DNA of 64,000 bases from Eremomyces bilateralis CBS 781.70. Its lineage: Eukaryota > Ascomycota > Dothideomycetes > Eremomycetales > Eremomycetaceae. A program made the translations under genes and the position numbers. Shown in pieces: positions 46,953 to 58,530 of the stretch. The notes beneath the pieces are model-generated. The model had not been told where the DNA came from. It was given only the letters and a program-made list of their open reading frames with translations, and made no database searches. Within the stretch, counting starts at the first letter, position 1; each line of letters opens with the position of its first letter. The DNA lies in the NCBI RefSeq assembly GCF_010015585.1, contig NW_022985082.1:62001-126000 (forward strand), given 5' to 3'.

Positions 46953-48748
46953 ATGCTGGTGCGACTGGTATCTCGGGCCTCTGCCCAACGCCTCGTCACA
47001 AGCTCTCCTTCACGAACCGCAGTCGCCGCACAACTACGATCATACCATGCCTTCGATAGAAGCACAACCCGATACATTCGAACTCTAGGTCAATCACAAC
47101 GAACATCACACGTCTCAGCAATAGGCGCACGATGCTACTCCTCGAGAAAAGATCCACAACAATCAAACGAGCCTCCCTCATCTGCACAAGAAGAGTTCAG
47201 CGGTCCAAAGTCACCTGAGGCAAACACCACCCCATCATCCACAGAGTCCTTCGCCTATGAAGCTCCTAGGACCTCGCGTCCAGCTCCAGGTGCGCCCGCT
47301 CCAGGTTCGCCTGCGGAACCCTCGTCCGCAGAGGCAGAAGAAGCAAGCCAAGTCGCTAGTGGCCAGAAACCTTTGCCAGACCTTCGCCATGGCATTCCCT
47401 CCACCTTCGCAGAGGAATTCTTGAAGCAAACGGCCGAGAAACCAGAGAAGTCGACGGAACCGGACATCACAGAAAAGACGACACAAGAGTTAGAAGAAGC
47501 GCCCGAGCCTGAAGCAAAGGCGGGTGGTGGTCGTGGAGATTCCGATTATCCCAAGTCGGCATATGAGACGTCCATCGATCGGAGGAGGAATATGATGGCG
47601 CGATACATGTACATTGCCTTGTTCACTGGCGCCACCGCGTTCGCTATGTATATGGGCCGTAACTGGGAGACCGAACAAGAGGAGAAGGCCCACGCCGACG
47701 CGCCGTCCGGATGGGGATTCAAGCTCTTCTGGGACCGGGTGAAAGTTCGTCTCTCGAGTCAAATGGTTTACTACACCGAACCCGCGTTCCCGAAGCTACT
47801 CCCCGACGTCGATCCAATGATGAGGCCGCCAGGTGGAATGACGCTGGTGATCTCGTTGGAAGACATGATGGTTCACACGGAATGGACTCGACAAAACGGA
47901 TATCGTCTGGCGAAGCGCCCCGGCGTGGACTATTTCCTCCGATACCTCAGCCAGTACTACGAGTTGGTGTTGTTCACGTCCGTTCCAAGCATGAACGCCG
48001 ACCCGATCATCTCCAAACTCGACCCTTTCCGCATCATCACTTGGCCACTATTCCGAGAAGCGACCAAGTATGAAGGCGGAGACTACGTCAAGGTATAAAT
48101 TCCCCACCGTTCTCCCCCCAAACAATCTAACCGTCCCAGGACATCTCCTACCTCAACCGCGACATCTCCAAAGTCATCGTCATCGACTCCAAGGCCGGCC
48201 ACGTCAAGAACCAGCCCGAAAATGCCATCATCCTCCCCCCCTGGAAAGGCGACCCCAAAGACCAAGACCTCGTCGCCCTGATCCCCTTCCTCGAACACGT
48301 CGCCACCATGGGCATCACCGACGTGCGCCCCGTCCTCGCCTCCTTCAAAGGCAAACACATACCCACTGAGTTCTCCGCCCGCGAAGCCCGCGCCCGCGCC
48401 CTCTTCAACGCGCAGCTAGACGCCGAGCGCAAGAAATCCAGTCAGCGTGGCGTGGGGGCGTTCGCCAGCGCGCTCGGCGTTAAGCCCGCCGGCATGATGA
48501 TCGGCGAGGAGAGCATCAGCGAAGGCTTCGAGAAGGGGAAGATGCTCAGCGACCAGATCCGCGAGCGCGGGATCCAGAACTACCAGCAGATTGAGAAAGA
48601 GATCCAGGAGAACGGGACGAAGTGGCTGAAGGAGTTGGAGGCGGAGCAGAAGCGCATGCAGGACGAGCAGGTGAAGGGGATGAAGAGCGGGCTGATGGGG
48701 TGGATTGGGCAGGGGTCGGGGCCGGAGGAGTCGCCGAAGTCGGCGTAG
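46953..48748 (+). CDS. tim50: TIM50, receptor of the TIM23 import complex
   Basis: Exons 46953-48092 and 48140-48748 with a 47-bp intron give 582 residues; the join reads GGDYVK-DISYLNRDISKV. The N-terminal ~65 residues are Arg/Ser-rich (mitochondrial presequence). A Pro/Glu-rich linker follows, then one TM segment (YMYIALFTGATAFAMYMG, about 218-235). The FCP1/HAD-like domain is in the intermembrane space (about 295-450). As in yeast Tim50, the phosphatase signature is degenerate (LVISLEDMMVHTEW), so it is a binding domain for presequences and Tim23, not an active phosphatase. The C-terminal part is a charged helical tail with GMMIGEESISEGFEKGKML. The ATG at 46953 is the first in frame. Confidence 0.94.
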
Positions 48749-49448
48749 GGAGAGATAATACGGCATTGTACAAATATCGCACAATATTGATGGCGTTGGA
48801 TCTTCGGGTCGGGGGGTGTGCATTTATGCGAGACATTCCACTCTGGTTCGATGGGGGGGGGGAATGGATGACAACTTTGTCGGATAAGTACGTCCTTGGG
48901 CATGCACAGTCACTCTACAACATTTGCAGCCTCGATTAGATTCGCGTTTTCGGTTCTGTCTTACTAAAATGGATCCTTGTAGATGTTAAATACGCCGTTT
49001 TCCAGTTGCTCTTCTTGGTCGGAAATCTGTCCGTTAGGCAATGTCTTTGCTTGTCTGGGATCACGTTGATATTCAGCGGTCAATATGTTTAATAGGGGGA
49101 GGAGAGGACCGTTACCTCCGCGTCACACTCTCTGAATCGTTGCTAAGCAGTATCCGTGCTTAAATTTGTTGTCTGGTACCAGTCTTGGTTCCTAATTCGG
49201 CTGATTGAATTGAATTGTACTATTATATAGGTTTCCCTGACATCGCCGGGTTGACAACAGTCCTTCACCATTCACAAGAGTCTTTCAAGGTGGTCCTTTG
49301 CTAATAATCTCAATATCTACTCATATGGCAGTGTAGACGTGTTCATTTCATTTTCGCTAGTTCATACATTCATCCATCAAAGACAATCCGATCCATTCTC
49401 CAAAGGTCCTCTCCAGCGAAGGAATCCCCGATTCGCCCGCAAAATCGC
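48749..49448. other. convergent 3' regions, nothing recognised
   Basis: 700 bp between the TIM50 and PfpI stops. No gene, RNA or repeat is recognised. Confidence 0.5.
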
Positions 49449-50411
49449 TCAGACGTCAATCCCTTCTACCGTCACGCCCTTATTCCACACATACTGCAGC
49501 GAATGCGCCACCTTCTTCGCCGCCTCGATGGTCACCAACGCCCCGATCAAATACAACGTCGCATCCAACCCCGCAGTGATTCCCCCCGCGGTAATCACCC
49601 GCATGCCCCCCAATGGCAGCTGCCCACGCCTCACCAATGACTCCCGCCTCCTCGACAGCTTCCACGCATCGCTCCCCTTCCGCGCGGTGCTCGGCCGCCG
49701 CCCATCCGGCTTCTTGCTCAAGATGAACGGGTTCTCATCGAGGTCCGGGCCGAGGTCGAACCGCGCGTTGTTCACGACGTAGCGCTCCTCCATGACGTTC
49801 GTCGGCACCAGGGAGTCCGCCTTCGCCGCCTCCTGGCAGAGGATCTCGAACTTGGTGTAGTGGTCCGGATGGGTGGTGGCGGAGAGGCCCTGGAGGAGGC
49901 CGGCTTTAGCGAGGAACAGCGAGCCGGTGCAGATGGAGAAGAGGGTGCGTTCGCGGGATGGGTCTTTTTTCTGGAGGGCGCACCAAGCTTTGGCGATGGT
50001 GACCGTCGGGAGGTCGTCGAGGGCTTTGCTGTCGAGGAGGGCGACAACATTGCCGCCGGGGATGGCGAGGATGTCGAATTCGTCGAGGCGGTCTTCGGCC
50101 TCTTCGAAGTCCATGTCGGCCTTGATTTTGATGCCTTGATTTGAGATGACACGTTCATCTTCGGCGACAGTATGGATGACGAAAGCTTGGCCTTCTATGC
50201 GGGGTTAGTTGCTTGCTCGATGGTCCTCATGGGTCAAGGGGGTGAGGAGGGGGTGGTAAGTACCTGGCTTGCTGATATCGTCGTTCTTCGCATACCAGAA
50301 GGTCTCCATGGGCCCGGTGAAGTCCACGGTGTCAAACCCCTCGTGGAGGAGGAAGAGAACCTGGATGGGCTCGGTCTTGCCGTCCACGGGGGTCTCAGCG
50401 ATTGCACTCAT
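49449..50411 (-). CDS. DJ-1/PfpI-superfamily protein
   Basis: Exon 1 (50264-50411) and exon 2 (49449-50194) with a 69-bp intron (CAACTAAC branch) give 297 residues; the join reads DDISKP-EGQAFVIHTVAEDE. The fold is class I glutamine amidotransferase-like: VLFLLHEGFDTVDFTGPMETFW, then DILAIPGG and the nucleophile elbow FSICTGSLFLAKAG (Cys near 137), then TTHPDHY. An ITAGGITAGLDATLYLIGAL segment at the C-terminus matches AraC-associated and isonitrile-hydratase-type PfpI proteins. A ~50-residue insert (after VVNNARFDLG) is longer than usual. The activity is unknown; glyoxalase, hydratase or chaperone functions occur in the superfamily. Confidence 0.87.
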
Positions 50412-50819
50412 TGTGATTGTTGGCTGGATCGAAGGACTGATTGATTGATTGATGGAATTCAGGGACAAGTTTGAGGATGGAAGCGGTTTTTGATGACTGG
50501 AATTGGAGGGTGTGACGAGAATGGACTGATCAGTGAAGTGCGGAGAAGGAGGGGCCAACAACGGAGATCACGAGTTCCATGTCACTTGCCCGCTTCAGAG
50601 TTCAGACATAACACAGTACCGGTACCTTAACTAACTAATGGTAGGTACCTTACTACGTAATAGAATAAAGGGATGTCACTCGTCGCCTGACCGCGTGATG
50701 AAGACAGGGGTGTGCGGGGCTCCTGCCCCACCCCCGCATTATGCTAACTGAACAAAGTTAGTCTCTTTCTAGCTCAAAGCTCCTTCCAAAAACTTGAAAT
50801 GATGCCTGATATATACAAG

Positions 50820-50846
50820 GCGCTAACGCGCTAACGCGCTAACGCG
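50820..50846. repeat. three copies of the 8-mer GCGCTAAC
   Basis: GCGCTAAC is repeated three times head to tail, followed by a partial GCG. It is short and probably replication slippage. Confidence 0.9.
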
Positions 50847-50923
50847 ACTATCTAATCACTGATATCACTGAATTCTGTTAGAAGATAAATAACCATTCAC
50901 TTTTAAAGATCTATTACTTCATT

Positions 50924-51064
50924 ATGGGTTTAGAAATCAAATCCTCCTTAGCTCTCTCGCTCTGCTCAAATCCCTCCCTTACTGGAATTTCTCTATTCCT
51001 CCTCGTTATCTACGCCCTGTTCGGGATACTACGTCCCGTTATTGATTTGTTGCGAAGTCGATAA
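50924..51064 (+). CDS. possible single-TM microprotein (46 aa)
   Basis: An ATG-to-TAA frame of 46 codons. The N-terminal 20 residues are mildly polar. One strong hydrophobic helix follows (LTGISLFLLVIYALFGILR) and a basic end (DLLRSR), giving a simple tail-type membrane protein. The ATG follows an AT-rich, CA-free leader and lies 115 bp upstream of the next gene, so it could instead be a leader ORF of that gene. Coding status is unproven. Confidence 0.28.
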   Translation: MGLEIKSSLALSLCSNPSLTGISLFLLVIYALFGILRPVIDLLRSR

Positions 51065-51179
51065 TTCGACAGCGTTAATACAAATACAGGCATCGACAAC
51101 TCCTCTTAGCTCTTTGTTGTGATTACAAGTTCTAAAGTGGCCCGCTTATTACCTATCGCTATCACAAGCCTGAACCAGC

Positions 51180-52286
51180 ATGACGGGCCAAGTCTTTTCC
51201 CAGCCTTCCCCATCCTCGGCGTCTGTTCCCCGTGCAATCCGGACAACCGGGCTAATTGCTCGAGCAATGCTCCAAAGTGAGTGGGCCAAGGCTGAGGCCG
51301 ACTCTAAGGGAGACTCTCCACAGGACATCTACTCTCGACCCACCCCAAACGTGAAGGATGCGGGACTGCGTTTTGAAAATCTTCCCTTTCTCCCTCAAGA
51401 GATCCGCGAGGAGATCCTCACCTGTTGTCTTCTCAGTCTCCGCCCCATCAAAGTTTGCAACGTTGACCGAAGACAATTCAATGAAGACAGGGGATGGCGC
51501 CGGCTCATCGGATACGAATGGGAGATGATCCCCAAAAGCATTGAAGACCTCTCCCTCAACCTCCTTCACTGCGGGAACAGACATCTAGCAGCTGATGCAG
51601 CTCGCATCTTCTACGGTAAAAATACCTTCGAATTTGGCGGCGATCATGGCTGGAGCATCATCCTAGCCTGGCTGGACCTCATCGGAGAGACCAATTGCAA
51701 TCATCTTCGACACCTCCGCATCGGCATTCACGCGGACCCGATGACACGCAGTGAGGATTCGGAGCATTACCCTAATAACAAGGCAAACTTCCAGTGCAAT
51801 CGCCTATTCCAAATTGCACCGACCTACCTCAAGCGTAGCGAGATGCCGCCAGAATACGAGTTCGACAAATTCGCTCCTATCATGGAGAGGGTGTTCGAGA
51901 AGCTGGGAAGTCGAGGACCTGGGCCTGCACTCGATATTATGTTCCGTCCGGACCGGCAGTTTTCATTGGTAAAGATCCTACGTCTATATTACGGATGGGA
52001 GCAGACGGAGGGGTGGTGGCGATATCAACCCTACGCTGTAAAGCTGGTGCAGCGTATCAACAATGCATGCGAGAAGCACACGAGTGGCACATCGCAACGA
52101 AAGGTGGAGATGTTATGGGATTGGTGTTCTGGTGGGATCGATGCTGCAAAGGATATCACAGTGATTAACAGGCAAGGGTGGGAATGGGTGTACGGACACT
52201 CGCCCCGAAGACTTGGCTGGTGCGAATTTGTCATCCTTAGAAGCAAGATGCCCAAGGAGGTGAATCCGGATGGTGCTGACGCTTAA
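51180..52286 (+). CDS. fungal F-box-like / DUF7730-type protein
   Basis: A single uninterrupted 368-residue frame. After a ~70-residue disordered start comes an F-box-like leader, LRFENLPFLPQEIREEILTCCL. Then follows the pattern of the large fungal family with DLSLNLLHCGNRHLAADAARIFYGKNTFEFGGDHGW...LAWLDLIG...LRHLRIGI, used in many ascomycete proteins of unknown role. Such proteins may act as substrate adaptors, but no partner can be named. The C-terminus ends with a Trp-rich stretch (WEWVYGHSPRRLGWCEF). It lies at the border of the second accessory region. Confidence 0.7.
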   Translation: MTGQVFSQPSPSSASVPRAIRTTGLIARAMLQSEWAKAEADSKGDSPQDIYSRPTPNVKDAGLRFENLPFLPQEIREEILTCCLLSLRPIKVCNVDRRQFNEDRGWRRLIGYEWEMIPKSIEDLSLNLLHCGNRHLAADAARIFYGKNTFEFGGDHGWSIILAWLDLIGETNCNHLRHLRIGIHADPMTRSEDSEHYPNNKANFQCNRLFQIAPTYLKRSEMPPEYEFDKFAPIMERVFEKLGSRGPGPALDIMFRPDRQFSLVKILRLYYGWEQTEGWWRYQPYAVKLVQRINNACEKHTSGTSQRKVEMLWDWCSGGIDAAKDITVINRQGWEWVYGHSPRRLGWCEFVILRSKMPKEVNPDGADA

Positions 52287-52730
52287 GAGAAGCATAGAGC
52301 CAGGTGAAAATGATTATCTAGACCACGCGAGTAGGGGGTTAAAAGCATCCGGGAGCTCGCGCTCAGAAGACAGACCATATGAGTCTATAATGAGGAGGAT
52401 ATTAGGGGATTTATCAGAGACGGAAAGCGTGGGCATACCCACATCATCATGTACTGCAAATTCAGCAGAATTCAATGATTATCATCCATGCCACTACCTG
52501 AACTTAATCGCCCGATATGCCCCTGCCTCAAACAACTCCCCCTTCATCCCCCCATGCACATATACCTCTTCCACCAACATCACCCCCTCCCCCCCTTCCT
52601 CCCCCCTCACCACCAACGGGACCCTCCCTCCCTCACACACCACCACCCGATCCCCACCCCCACCCCCTCTGACACCAAACACAAATACCCCCTTCCCCCC
52701 ACGTCAACCGCCTCCCATTCGTATGCACCA
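52287..52730. other. intergenic, C/T-rich tract
   Basis: 52500-52700 is strongly C-rich on the plus strand (runs such as CCCCCCTTCC), creating chance Pro-rich frames. No gene is supported. Confidence 0.5.
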
Positions 52731-53622
52731 TCAGCTCCCCGAACTTCTTACCTGCCGGATATGACTCATGCTGAATGAGCCTTGACTGGGGATATTTGCT
52801 CTCCTTGCAGCAGAAATGACCTGATTGAGGAGTCGGATGTAGTCAGTTTCGATAAAAATAGGCCCAGGGGTTCTTTCCAGTATTGGCGCGGACTGGGATG
52901 CTTGTGGTAATGCTCGCGGGGCAGTACTGTCGTCGTCGACCATGGTGGCTGCTGGAGTTGGGGTATGCTCGAATGATGATCTTAACGTCGTATCTGCGGT
53001 TGAACTGCCACCTTCAGGATTATGGTTCAGGAGTGATGGAGTTTGACTAGATGAGGGCAGAAACGATGCAGGTCGGTCGAGTTGTACAACGGGTGCCTGT
53101 ACTGCAGGTTCAAAGGTCATTCCTTTTGGTTCAGCATCAGCCTCTTCCTCTGGCTCTTCTTCTTCTTCTTCTTCTTCTTCTTCTTCTTCTTCTTCTTCTT
53201 CGTCATCATCTTTGAATTTCACATCCGCGATTCCTTCTGAGTCCAATATTCGATTCAGTGCAGATTCCCGAGCATTTAGCACACTCTTCAGTACACCCTC
53301 TGTAGATTCCTCTATTTTCTGAACCTTGCGTGTTTCAGGGTCAGTAATCAGCTATGTCGACATAGCTCGAGGAAGCTTTGACAGGTAGCAGACGTCCTGG
53401 CTGGTTAAGTCTCTCGGGACGTATATGCGTAAACCGGACCTGTTATCTTGGATGTGCAGCTCACTCCTTCTAATCGGATATTTGAAGGTTTCTTCACCTT
53501 GTGAGAGTTGAAGTTCCGAGCAGATTCCTTCGGTCTCGAAGACCTCGGCAGCTTTGAGCACTCTATACAGTGAGTTGATCTCGGCATCTACTTTTGGGCT
53601 TCCATAATGAACCGCTATGCTG
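52731..53622 (-). pseudogene. fragment of a fungal sacsin/NOV-like (HSP90-type ATPase) gene
   Basis: Only an internal piece of a normally very long protein is present. The 5' part reads AVHYGSPKVDAEINSLYRVL then GLRIYVPRDLTSQDVCYLSKLP. The 3' part reads LITDPETRKVQKIEESTEG, SVLNARESALNRILDSEGI and, near the end, DYIRLLNQVISAARRANIPS. These blocks precede the C-terminal DUF3883/NO VEIN nuclease-like domain in ascomycete relatives; both that domain and the N-terminal ATPase are absent. An in-frame TAG lies at 53352-53354 between the two parts, and a poly-Glu tract is encoded by a (TCT)n microsatellite. It is most likely a dead fragment. Family naming is from memory of conserved blocks. Confidence 0.6.
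53155..53201. repeat. (TCT)n microsatellite, about 15 units
   Basis: 47 bp of uninterrupted TCT repeat; on the minus strand it encodes a run of Glu in the sacsin/NOV-like fragment. Confidence 0.95.
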
Positions 53623-53780
53623 CCAATAAATTAGTTCCTTTTAGCCTTAACTAACTAGTTACTTGTTATATTAAATTAACTTATCAATCCGATTGGACAA
53701 CATTGACCAAAAACATAGCCACTCCTCGAACTATCATAGGTATATAGTAGGGAAGTAACCTCGCACTTACATCGAATCAG

Positions 53781-53917
53781 GTCCTCATTTAACAAGAAAT
53801 TCTTCATCTCGAATAGCCTCCTTCCAAACGGGGTCCTTATCCCAAAAAAGCTCTTCATCCAAAACCGGCCCGTCATCTCAAAGGGACGCTCGATTCTAAA
53901 CAGGCTCCATTTCAGGC
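53781..53917. repeat. degenerate ~15-18 bp minisatellite
   Basis: About seven or eight diverged units can be laid out with the pattern CxxTCATCyCAAAnrGG, for example CTCTTCATCCAAAACCGG, CCCGTCATCTCAAAGGGA and CGCTCGATTCTAAACAGG. Identity between units is low, so this is an old array. Confidence 0.45.
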
Positions 53918-54578
53918 TACGAACGGGCAGCTTGGTATAGAGAGTGACCAGTCGCAATCAAGCTCCGCCTAATTGCTCTCAGCGATTTTTTTCACACCAT
54001 GCCGCTCGCCTTTTCGCCCTCTCAGCAATGGCGCACTTGCCAGCCCTGAGCAGGACCCTAACTTGGAATATCCCGTTAAATTTCTTCTCACGTATCATGA
54101 GATTCGACGATATAAAGACTATTTAAGTTGTTGTTCGACCAGGAATGATTTTGCAACGGGCGAGGAGCTGGCTGAACCACCTCTCAGACCCGATGATGTA
54201 GCTCTTCTCAGAACGCCTGCCCGATCGAGAGCCCGTGATTTCTCTGCGTAGATTGGATAAATCTGCCTTGCTTGGTTGCGACGCTTGCTGAGCACCCGGA
54301 GAGGCACTTGGACATCGCAAAACAAGAAGGCGTTAAATATGTTTTCTTACACGCAGAGCAAGGAATGTATATTGAAGAAGCGAAGAACATTGCATGCGAA
54401 CTCACGAAAGTGAGTGTCAGACTACGGCTGTGCCTTCGCTGTAGTTAAAAAGGCCAAGAACTGCTTTCAAAAATAAATTTGCAACACTTCAAGCAGTCGC
54501 TCCACCAATGTCCGAGTCAAAACACTCTCTGCCAAACGCGATAATCAGTTTCCCTCAACTGACTCACCCGTGAGTCCC
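53918..54578. other. intergenic, nothing recognised
   Basis: Short frames on both strands are open for 60-90 codons but match no family. It may include more relic sequence. Confidence 0.45.
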
Positions 54579-57368
54579 TCAAGACCAACTTAAGGTATTT
54601 TTACACCACTTGTCCATATCCCCAATAGAAATGGCCTCCAACTGCCTCCTCGTCTCCTCATCAAACATGTCATCAAAGTCATCCCAATGCACCAGCTGGT
54701 ACGCATAGTCCTGAAGCTGGGCCTGAGCTTTGCCGATACCCAGTTGGTACATATCGATGAACCACGACTTGTGCTCCCCTGCCCAGGTTGTAAAGTCTGT
54801 AGGTTTAGTGTATGTCCCCCAGATCGTAGTATCGGCGTCCATGGCAGCGCTGCGGAACGTGTTAGTAAAGCAGTAGCAAGGAGTAATTGGAATGGAGGTT
54901 GGGGAATGAGACTCACAAGACGCCATCGACTCCTAAGTAGGCAGTTCCTCCAGCCGTGTATCCCGTCAGCGTATTCTTAAGATTTTCTTGCGTCTTTGTC
55001 TGCATCATGTACAGGCAAGTATTGATGATTCTCCCAATCCTGCAGAGCTTGACCTGGGTGTTACTTGTGCTCTCGGCAATACGATCGATTTGGGTAGTTG
55101 ATGAAAAGAACCGATGCTTGAGCTGGTTTTCCTTCTTAGTGAAGACGGTCATGGTCTTGTCATATGTGGTCGTAGTTCCTAGTTGAGAAAGTAGTTTGTC
55201 CATATAGCCGGTGCTATCTCCAATTTTAAAGATCTTGCCCAGAGCATTGCAACCGTCAGTTTGCTCCGAGAAGTATTTATCATGGAGATGATTGAGGAAT
55301 GACTTAACCCAGTCACCCTCGTAGACATGTTCAGCTGTTCTAGTTCAGCGCGTAATAATTAGAAGTAAACGCGGTTGGATACCTACCGTCCCAGTATTTG
55401 CCATCGACTAAGCTGTTGTCTTTGGTGTCCTCAATCTTCCAGTGGTCTTGTGTGCAGTCCGAAGATTTGTCATCTCCGCAAGGATCTACGCCTGGCAGCA
55501 AGATGGGCGCCTCGCTAGTTCCTGCATTATATAAGCCGGCGAGGTGTTCCGGCCCATAGTAGTCTTTCATTTCAATCTTGTATTGCCGAGAGCTCTTGTC
55601 GCATGTCATATAGTAACCGCGCTTGGGTGCACGTTTAGCGATTGCGGATCGGCGTCGGACGGTCTGGCGTCTCAGCCGCGCGAGTGCTGTAATAGGCGAA
55701 TCAATCTCATTATCCCACCATTCCTGGTCTTCCTCTTCAATGATAACGGAACAAGTGCCGTCGTTAGACTCGCCAAGGCCCAGGCAGAGCACTGGAAATT
55801 GGTAAAGCTGATCGTTTTCGTAGAGATCGACTTCGAAGAGGACATTTCGCTTCCCGTCAATCTCAGTCCAGCCTTCCAGCTCAAGCTCGGCTCCGAGGTC
55901 TACGTCGAGCGACACGCCGAATGGATCTGCGTTACAGAAACCATTGGAATCATATCCGCCGGAAGCTGTTACTGTGACTTTCGGGAACTGGAGATTTACG
56001 TCTACGTTCACCCCGTTCTCATCTGATTCGGTGTCAGGCACTGCAATGGAATGAGTACAAGTAAGACTTACCAAGTACCTCAAGGCTAACTGCAACTGCA
56101 ACCTTAGTCCAGAGTGAGCCGGTAGCAGTCAGTTCAGCTTGTAGCTGAAGTGGCTGAATTTCAAACGTTGGAATCCAGCCGTGGACGTCTAGTTTCTTTT
56201 TACCAAACAGGTCAACCTTCGCTAGCGAATCATCCGGAATCTTCGCCGCAATGCCCGTGGTGACAGTGGCTGAGCCTGCTACACTCTCGAGCTCATAGCC
56301 AGCAAGGACCTTAGCATTAGGTCCAAACGTAAGGACTCCCGGGATCCTCCATCCAGACGGTAAGGGAATGGTGAGAAGTTCGAATTCCTCTTTCGCGTCC
56401 TTACCGAACTTGTACAATCCTTCAAAGGCGATTTCCAAGTTCAAAGCAGCTTGAAGGCCACGCGGAGTTGCGCTGATCATGAACTTGTCAATACCACTGA
56501 AAGCGCTGCCCTCAATGTGTCCGGAGAACACGAGTTGACCAGATGTTCCGCAGTCGACACAGCTGACATCAAACGTAGCATGCGTCCTATAATTTGGAGG
56601 CACAGTCAGCAAATTTTTCAGAATCGGTATTTGTACCCCAGAGTTACGTACCAATTCTTGTGGATGATCTTGCTCGGCCATGTCGAAGCCAGATCAAGCG
56701 TAAATGCCTTATCGAGGTCAAAGTCTAGGAAGCTCTGACGTTTCCGCCTGGCTTGTTCGACTTCACCAAAATCCAACGTGTAAGAATGAATAATGTACTT
56801 CCAAGTCTTCTTCTCGGCTTCCATGTGAATGGTAAAGTCGCTCTGGTCGAATCGTACGCTGCTGACGAGCCAAGGATCTGGTGACCACTCTCTTCCGCAT
56901 TTGATGTGGTCCGCAATCATTACAAAGGAACGCATGCCGTTGAAATTCACCCAGTCCCAGCTCTTTTTGGCGGCTTGGAACGAGATGTTGTGCCGAAATT
57001 GGACCATCATATTCTCAGTGCAGTTCACAGCCTTCAACCCCCAACCGAACTTGGCCATGTCAAGGATGAGCCTGTCCTGGCCAGTCCAGAAGACCAAGGA
57101 CACGTTTTTTGGTTTCGGATCTAAGCAGTTCAGTATCTGAACAGCTCGTTAAGAGCGCGTTGCATGTACCATGGGGTGGGCTGGTCCACTGCATTTCCTC
57201 GTAATCCACCAAAGTGACGTTAGCGGCCTGGGTAGTCTCATCTCGCCTGCCGATGCGCATAGTATGATCCCATAGGTGACGAGGAAGGGGAACGAGATCA
57301 ATCTCCCCGGCAGCAGAAACAAGCTGTGAAAGCCATAGAATGGCAAATGAGAAATACAATGCCCTCAT
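54579..57368 (-). CDS. large secreted fungal protein, DUF7029/DUF7223-like
   Basis: Six exons (57170-57368, 56652-57120, 56072-56586, 55387-56022, 54917-55334, 54579-54849) keep one frame for 835 residues. All five introns are 49-67 bp. The signal peptide is residues 1-19. An N-terminal beta-rich domain contains VSLVFWTGQDRLILDMAKFGWGLKAVNC. After it comes THATFDVSCVDCGTSGQLVFSG, the Cys-x-x-Cys block of fungal DUF7223-type proteins, then further beta-rich sequence to about residue 480. The last third is mostly helical, with several Cys and a KR-containing segment (RRSAIAKRAPKR) that could be a processing site. The third intron has two in-frame acceptors; the one giving 49 bp was chosen because the other leaves only 31 bp. 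The function is unknown; relatives are secreted or wall-associated. Confidence 0.72.
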
Positions 57369-58530
57369 TGACGCTGTCGGTAGTAGGATACTTACTTCTT
57401 CACGATGGGGTGACACTTGTGATCTCACTGGACGCTGCAAGTTCGTTGAAGGAGAGTGGACTCGACTGAGGGCCCTCGCGGATATATACTACTATGAAGC
57501 TGGGCTCGAACTCGAACTGGGATTCGCTTGTGGCACGATGAAGTCGAAAAGCTTTCTACAAACATAGAAGAGAATCCAAGCTGAGATCTGGACATGGCCC
57601 AATCAGTATGGTCCTGCCGTCGGAAAGTGGCCATCGGATGCAGCTTAGATGAGGGCATTCATCGTATACGGGTTTTCGCAGAGTAATAGGCCCATCGTCC
57701 AGAACTGCCAGCTCCGAATTAGCATCGTCCCTGGTGAGACGGAATCAGGAAACTTTCGCATTAGCAGGAATGAATCCTAAAGTTAGTTCCTGTTTTCGTT
57801 GTTAAGTTCTCGAACCTCGTATACCACTATCAATTTTGAAAGTGATGAGCGCCTCGGCATTGCAGGTTCGATGTATGGGTGGTGAGAGTGAACGAGTTGT
57901 ACAGTGTCCCATTTGTAAGGGAACATGAGGCTAGGAACATACAATATATACTTCGTATTCAACGGAGAAATTGCAGGGGTTGCACTAACCCGACCCCTAT
58001 CGGTAGTTATATTAACACGAAGAATATATAAGGCGAAGCGAAGGCGGCATTTATTAGATAAGGGTAGAAAGCTGTATTGATTATTAAATACCGGCCAAAA
58101 CATTTTCACGCTCCAAAGGGGATCCTGACCTGGCTCCTTAAGATATGAAATTAAAGATCGCAGATTTCTGATATTCTTGATGCTGGATCGGTCGGAATAT
58201 GTGCTCAGCGCGTCAACCCATAACGTGCGTGGAGAGTCAGGAAGGTGCAGGCGACGTAGCCCTGCACGAAGGCTCTTGGTGACATGGAGGATGTTGCCAT
58301 TGACCGATATCTGTAGAGTATCAGTTGCATCGCCACATGAGTATGATAGAGCCTAGTATGGTGCGGACTTGATGTGGATTAGGATTATGTTAGCTTCGAT
58401 GGGATCTTCTCTGCTCCCTGGCTATAGCTCCTATAGTCTGATAAGCTTGTTCTCTGATGTCAACAGAATTGAATCTTCATATCTAAACGACACACCGGAT
58501 GGAGATGCGTATGTGGACTCCTATTCGTCA
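57369..58530. other. 1.2-kb intergenic, AT-rich, nothing recognised
   Basis: Promoter of the secreted-protein gene and an AT-rich stretch (57.9-58.2 kb). No coding or RNA pattern is seen. Confidence 0.5.

Larger units (their letters stand above)
50412..51179. other. intergenic with a short tandem repeat and a small ORF
   Basis: Holds the PfpI promoter, a 27-bp tandem repeat at 50820 and a possible 46-residue membrane microprotein (both listed separately). Otherwise AT-rich. Confidence 0.5.

Noticed and set aside
50820-50846. CRISPR-like or regulatory array
   Set aside because: Three direct 8-mers without spacers; simple slippage repeat.
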